From positions 84,337 to 148,336 of the forward strand of contig JAVKFY010000010.1 of NCBI GenBank assembly GCA_040223615.1: a DNA stretch of 64,000 bases, written 5' to 3'. The notes under the pieces were generated by a model. The model had not been told where the DNA came from. It did not search any database and saw nothing but the letters and a program-made list of their open reading frames with translations. Every line of letters starts with the position of its first letter. Position 1 is the first letter of the stretch. The position numbers were made by a program, and so were the translations under genes. Below are positions 60,301 through 64,000 of this stretch, piece by piece. This stretch comes from JAVKFY01 sp040223615 (GTDB lineage Bacteria; Pseudomonadota; Alphaproteobacteria; GCA-2731375).

Positions 60301-61255
60301 TGCGGCCCTCCGTTGTCTCGGACAGCGGCGGTGGTACTGCCTGGCACGTCGCCTGAGCCTTCGGGCAGCGCGGTGCGAAGGCACATCCCGGCGGCATGTC
60401 GTACAAGGACGGCACCAGCCCCCTTATCTCGGCCAGCTTGCGATCGCGCGCGCCACCGACCTTGGGTGCGTGCGGCGTCGCCTGAAGCAGGCCTTGGGTG
60501 TAGGGGTGTTGCGGGTCTCGCAGCACCTGGCGCACGCCGCCCGTCTCGACGATCCGGCCGGCATACATCACCGCGACGCGGTGGGCGGATTCGGCAACAA
60601 CGCCCAGATCGTGGGTGATCAAGACCATGCCCATGTGAAGTTCGTCCTGCAGGCTCCGCAGAAGCTTCAGGATCTGTGCCTGGATTGTCACGTCGAGCGC
60701 CGTCGTCGGCTCGTCCGCGATCAGGACCTGTGGATCGCAGGCGATCGCCATGGCGATCATCGCGCGTTGCCGCATGCCGCCGGACAAGTGATGAGGGTAG
60801 TCGTCGATGCGTCGGCGAGCATCGGGTATGCCGACCTGGTCGAGCAGTGCAACGACGCGCTTGCGCGCCTCGACCGGTCGCGTTTGCCGGTGGGTGACGA
60901 TCGCCTCACCGATCTGGTCGCCGATCGTGAACACCGGGTTCAGCGACGTCATCGGCTCCTGGAAGATCATCGCGATGTCGTTGCCGCGCGCCGCGCGCAT
61001 GTCCCGCTCGGACAGCTGCAGCAGGTCGCGGCCGTCGAGCCGCACCTCGCCGCTGACGATCTCGCCATGCGGCCGCGGCACGATCCGCAACAGCGACAAT
61101 CCCGTAACCGATTTGCCGCAGCCGGACTCGCCGACCAACGCCAGCGTCTCGCCGCGATCGACGTGCCAACTGACGCCGTCCACGGCCTTGGCGACGCCGG
61201 CATCAGAGCGGAACACCGTACGCAGATCGCGCACCTCCAGTAGATGTCCGCTCAT
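60275..61255 (-). CDS. Oligopeptide-type ABC transporter ATP-binding protein (OppD-like)
   Basis: 326-residue ATPase with Walker A GESGCGKSV (about 40), IFQEPMTSLNPVF, signature HLSGGMRQRAMIAMAI, Walker B LIADEPTTALDV, and the C-terminal PGCAFAPRCP cluster. Start at 61255 overlaps the OppC stop (ATGA). Four genes in a row (OppB, C, D, F) run on the minus strand in the canonical order, after the truncated binding-protein gene. The ligand could be a dipeptide or a small amide or ureide. Confidence 0.9.
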   Translation of the reverse strand: MSGHLLEVRDLRTVFRSDAGVAKAVDGVSWHVDRGETLALVGESGCGKSVTGLSLLRIVPRPHGEIVSGEVRLDGRDLLQLSERDMRAARGNDIAMIFQEPMTSLNPVFTIGDQIGEAIVTHRQTRPVEARKRVVALLDQVGIPDARRRIDDYPHHLSGGMRQRAMIAMAIACDPQVLIADEPTTALDVTIQAQILKLLRSLQDELHMGMVLITHDLGVVAESAHRVAVMYAGRIVETGGVRQVLRDPQHPYTQGLLQATPHAPKVGGARDRKLAEIRGLVPSLYDMPPGCAFAPRCPKAQATCQAVPPPLSETTEGRNVACYFPG

Positions 61256-62097
61256 TGCCGGCCTCGCAGCCGCGGGTTCAGCGCGTCGTTCAGGCCGTCG
61301 CCGATGAGATTCAGCGACAGCACCGTCAGCAGGATCGCGATTCCGGGAATCGCCGTCAGGTACCATGCCTGGCGCAGCACCTGACGCCCGGCCCCGATCA
61401 TGGTCCCCCAGCTCATCACATTCGGGTCGCCCAGCCCCAGGAAGGCAAGGCCGGACTCGGCCAGGATCGCCAACGCCACCATCACCGATGCAGTCACGAT
61501 CACCGGCGCCATGGCATTCGGAAGCGCCTGCACGAAGATGATCCTCATGTCGCTCATGCCGATGGCGATACAGCCCTGGATGAAGTCGCGGCCGCGCAGC
61601 GCGATGAACTCGCCACGCACCAGCCGGGTGATCGGCGGCCAGGAGACAATGGCAATGGCCAGCACGATGATCTCGACCGACGGCGCGAAGATGGCGACCA
61701 CGACGAAGATAAAGATGAACGACGGAATGGTCTGGAATATCTCGGTGAAGCGCATCAGCACATCGTCGATCAACCCGCCGTAGAAGCCCGCAAAGGCACC
61801 GACGATGACGCCGACGAACAGCGCTGCGATCGTCGCAACAATGCCGATGAGCAGCGATACCCGGGCGCCGTGGAATATACCGGCCGCCACGTTGCGTCCC
61901 AGCGCGTCGGTCCCGAGCGGATACGCCCAGCTCTGGAATGGCCAGGTGAACGGCCGAGACACGATCTCCCAGGGGTCGGCGGGAAACACGAGCGGCGCTG
62001 AGATCGCCATCACCACCACCAGGCCGAGGATCGACAGGCCGATCACGGCCGTGACGTTGCGCCGGTAGTGTCGCCAGAGTGTCCGCAGCCGGGTCAC
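61252..62097 (-). CDS. Oligopeptide-type ABC transporter permease (OppC-like)
   Basis: 281-residue permease with about six membrane helices and an N-terminal cytoplasmic arm (TRLRTLWRHYRRNVTA). The EAA-type loop is seen as PNAMAPVIVTASVMVALAILAESGLAFLGLG (split as PNAMAPVIVTAS and LAESGLAFLGLG, about residues 190-220). GTG at 62097 overlaps the OppB stop (GTGA). It forms the channel with OppB. Confidence 0.87.
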   Translation of the reverse strand: MTRLRTLWRHYRRNVTAVIGLSILGLVVVMAISAPLVFPADPWEIVSRPFTWPFQSWAYPLGTDALGRNVAAGIFHGARVSLLIGIVATIAALFVGVIVGAFAGFYGGLIDDVLMRFTEIFQTIPSFIFIFVVVAIFAPSVEIIVLAIAIVSWPPITRLVRGEFIALRGRDFIQGCIAIGMSDMRIIFVQALPNAMAPVIVTASVMVALAILAESGLAFLGLGDPNVMSWGTMIGAGRQVLRQAWYLTAIPGIAILLTVLSLNLIGDGLNDALNPRLRGRQ

Positions 62098-63071
62098 TTG
62101 AACTCGATCCGCGGATCGAGCGCCGCGTAAAGGAGGTCGACGATCAGATTCGCCGCCACGACCAGCACCGACGAGAGCAGCAGAACGCCGAGCAGCAGGT
62201 TGAAATCGCGCTGGAACACGGCGTCGTAAGCGAGCCGTCCGAGACCCGGCCAGCCGAACACGGTTTCCACCAGGACCGAACCGCCAAGCAGTGAACCGAC
62301 CTGTATTCCGGCCATCGTGACCACCGGCAACATGGCGTTGCGCAGCACGTGTTTGAACGCGACACGACTGTCGGCGAGCCCCTTCGCCTGTGCTGTCCGC
62401 ACATAGTCTTGGCCGTAGACCTCCAGCATCGAGGCACGCATCAGACGGGTGTAGATCGCCATGTAGAACAGCGACAGCGTCACCGCCGGGAGCAGCAGGT
62501 GGCGGCCGATATCGACAATGCGTTCCAATCCGGTGTAGCCGGCGCCAATGCTTTCCATACCGGTGGTCGGCAGCCAGCCGAGAGTGACCGAGAACAGCAG
62601 GATCAGCATCAGCCCTATCCAGAAGGTGGGCGTGGCGTAGGACAGCAGGGCAACGACGGAGATCACATTGTCGGTCATCGTCCGCACCCGCCACGCCGCC
62701 ACGACGCCCAGCGTGAGGCCAAGCAGGAAGGACATCGCCAACGCCACCAGCATCAGCAGCAGCGTAGCCGGCAAGCGGTCCAGGATGAGTTCGCTGACCG
62801 GCATGTTCTGCCGGAAGGAGTGACCGAGGTCGAACTGCAGCACCTGCAAGACGTAACGTCCGAGTTGGACGATCAGCGGCTGGTCCAACCCGTACTCGGC
62901 CCGCAGTTTGGCGACATACGCCGCATCCCCCGCACCAGCCTCGCCGGCGATGACATCGACCGCGTCACCGGGCGCCATGTGAAGCAGCAGAAAGTTGAAG
63001 ATGATGATCCCGAGGATCACCGGGATCATCTGCAGGACTCTTCTGCGAACGATACCGACTACGCGGTGCAT
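62094..63071 (-). CDS. Oligopeptide-type ABC transporter permease (OppB-like)
   Basis: 325-residue permease, standard OppB length. The opening ILGIIIFNFLLLHMAPGD, the ALLSYATPTFWIGLML helix and the AGLADSRVAFKHVLRNAMLPVVT-type EAA loop (split as ADSRVAFKHVLRNAMLPV, about 215-232) identify it. It is followed on its own strand by OppC (GTGA overlap). The 87-bp gap upstream to the broken binding-protein gene holds a strong hairpin. Confidence 0.88.
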   Translation of the reverse strand: MHRVVGIVRRRVLQMIPVILGIIIFNFLLLHMAPGDAVDVIAGEAGAGDAAYVAKLRAEYGLDQPLIVQLGRYVLQVLQFDLGHSFRQNMPVSELILDRLPATLLLMLVALAMSFLLGLTLGVVAAWRVRTMTDNVISVVALLSYATPTFWIGLMLILLFSVTLGWLPTTGMESIGAGYTGLERIVDIGRHLLLPAVTLSLFYMAIYTRLMRASMLEVYGQDYVRTAQAKGLADSRVAFKHVLRNAMLPVVTMAGIQVGSLLGGSVLVETVFGWPGLGRLAYDAVFQRDFNLLLGVLLLSSVLVVAANLIVDLLYAALDPRIEFK

Positions 63072-63088
63072 ATTGTGGACATTCCTCT

Positions 63089-63141
63089 CAGCCGCGAATG
63101 GCTGAGCCGGGAATTGGATCGAAGGATCCCGTTCCCGGCTC
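63089..63141 (-). terminator. Strong hairpin in the gap between binding-protein and OppB genes
   Basis: GAGCCGGGAA (63104-63113) and TTCCCGGCTC (63132-63141) pair perfectly over 10 bp; inside, GGATC (63116-63120) pairs with GATCC (63125-63129) around a GAAG loop. A smaller CAGCC/GGCTG hairpin (63089-63104) is next to it. Such structures downstream of binding-protein genes often stabilise that message and limit read-through to the permease genes. Confidence 0.6.
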
Positions 63142-63158
63142 GGCTACAAACCCCAGCA

Positions 63159-63860
63159 TTACTTTTCGAGGTAGACCTTGGCGAAGTTCTCGTAGGTGCC
63201 CTCTGCACCCGTTGTATGCATCTTCACTTGCTTGTTGTAGATCGTCACGAACTGGACGTAGAACAGGTCAATCACCGGCACGTCGCGGGCGGCGATCTGC
63301 TGCATTTTGTGAAACAGCGTCTTGCGCTTGGCCGCATCGTTCTCCGTCTGCGACGCTTCGAGCACCTCATCCATCTCCGCGTTGCTGTAGCCGCCGGCAT
63401 TCGAGAACGGAACGCCCTTCTTGATATTCTGGCTCCAGTAGAGACGTTGCACGCCGATTGTCGGGTCCGGCATGGCGTAGAAGATGTTCATCGTCAGGTC
63501 GAAGTCCCAGTCGCTATAGACGCGCTTGATGAACCCGCCCAGGTCGATGCTGCGCAGCTGTACGTCGATGCCGACCTTGCCGAGCGCCTGCTTGATATAC
63601 TCGCCGGAGGGAGGGAAGGTCTCGTCGACCGCCGCTACCTCGAGCGTCACTGTGAACCGCTTGTCGCCATCCTTGGCCTTGAAGCCGGCTTCGTCGAGCA
63701 GCTGCTTGGCGCGTTCTGGATCGTAGGAGACCGTGTCCGGTACATCGGCGGTATAGAATTCGACATGCGTCGGCGGTACCGGGCCGGTCAGGGCTTCGCC
63801 AAAGCCGAACCGAATATTGTCGATCAGAAACTGGCGGTCGATGGCATGGCTGATCGCCTG
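63159..63860 (-). pseudogene. 5'-truncated oligopeptide-binding protein (SBP family 5)
   Basis: The minus-strand frame from the stop at 63159 up to 63860 encodes the C-terminal 230 or so residues of an extracellular solute-binding protein family 5: QAISHAIDRQFLIDNI, PVPPTHVEFYT, YDPERAKQLLDEAGF, then an ending of about 160 residues with WDFDLTMNIFY and VPVIDLFYVQ. Upstream of the QAISHAID motif the family similarity stops at once and an in-frame TGA (63872-63870) follows, so the N-terminal half, including the signal peptide, is missing. The gene is thus broken at about 63861, next to sequence that looks like the end of a mobile element. Confidence 0.8.
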
Positions 63861-64000
63861 GGTAGTGGGTCAGTTTGAATGCCGGCCATGGGCCGGGGGC
63901 TTGACGCGGCGATGACCGCAACTGCGATTGCTTATGGTATTGTTCCGGACACCGGCACGGGATGGGAAGCAATGCGCATTCGGGAAGAGCAGCAGGTCAA
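63861..64000. mobile_element. Possible mobile-element end truncating the binding-protein gene, partial
   Basis: From 63861 the sequence no longer continues the binding protein. It begins with a TGGGTCAGTTTGAATGCC word, of the sort seen in the repeated termini of IS21-family elements as far as I recall, and contains a degenerate hairpin-repeat-like GGGCTTGACG and CGGCGATGAC. A possible gene start (ATG at 63972, product beginning MRIREEQQV) runs off the window. No target duplication or second end can be seen, so the identification is tentative. Confidence 0.4.

Noticed and set aside
1..64000. tRNA, rRNA or CRISPR arrays
   Set aside because: I found no tRNA or rRNA segment and no series of equal repeats with spacers on either strand.

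Overview
The window is GC-rich, densely packed bacterial DNA with many 1-4 bp start/stop overlaps. The mix of families (fused and split ATP-dependent hydantoinases, several ABC importers, molybdenum hydroxylases, acyl-CoA enzymes) and the short intergenic hairpins with TCAAG loops suggest an alphaproteobacterium, perhaps of Rhodospirillales type. That assignment is inference; no rRNA, tRNA or marker gene is present. I saw no CRISPR array.

Region 1 (1-20 kb) is catabolic. A truncated acyl-CoA/AMP ligase diverges from a tight run of TPP enzyme, SDR epimerase, TIM-barrel isomerase and FAD oxidoreductase. After a small monooxygenase-fold gene and an alpha/beta hydrolase come an old-yellow-enzyme homologue, a homocysteine S-methyltransferase, a nitrilase-family amidase and a DAO-type FAD oxidoreductase, which may form a demethylation module. 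Then follow an acyl-CoA dehydrogenase/enoyl-CoA hydratase pair, a duplicated EthD protein with an ATC-hydrolase-like protein, a nitroreductase, a two-subunit molybdenum hydroxylase and a CorA-type transporter.

Region 2 (20-31 kb) holds a GMC oxidoreductase and then the most interesting locus: a methyltransferase with a regulatory domain, a 68-residue peptide with a double-glycine leader, a HlyD-type adaptor, a C39-peptidase ABC exporter, a second ABC exporter with a long N-terminal extension, and a cyclic-nucleotide-binding-fold protein. This is an NHLM-type peptide export module. The precursor-like peptide is not a type I recognise; its core carries three LxxKxxKI repeats. A 13-bp stem-loop separates the peptide gene from the exporter genes.

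Region 3 (31-40 kb) has a VOC protein, a second TPP enzyme, a 1288-residue fused 5-oxoprolinase/hydantoinase, a pirin remnant, and a lone molybdenum hydroxylase large subunit whose usual catalytic Glu is replaced by Gln.

Region 4 (40-64 kb) is a ureide/hydantoin island. On the minus strand an operon encodes a branched-chain-type ABC importer (with fused LivG-LivF ATPases), HyuA, HyuB and a D-carbamoylase. An XRE-cupin regulator is divergent from it. On the plus strand a PuuE-like allantoinase, a ribose-type ABC importer, an allantoate-amidohydrolase-like enzyme and ureidoglycolate lyase form a near-complete route from allantoin to glyoxylate plus urea. A converging minus-strand operon carries a second HyuB and an oligopeptide-type importer. 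Its binding-protein gene is broken near 63861, probably by a mobile element that runs off the window.
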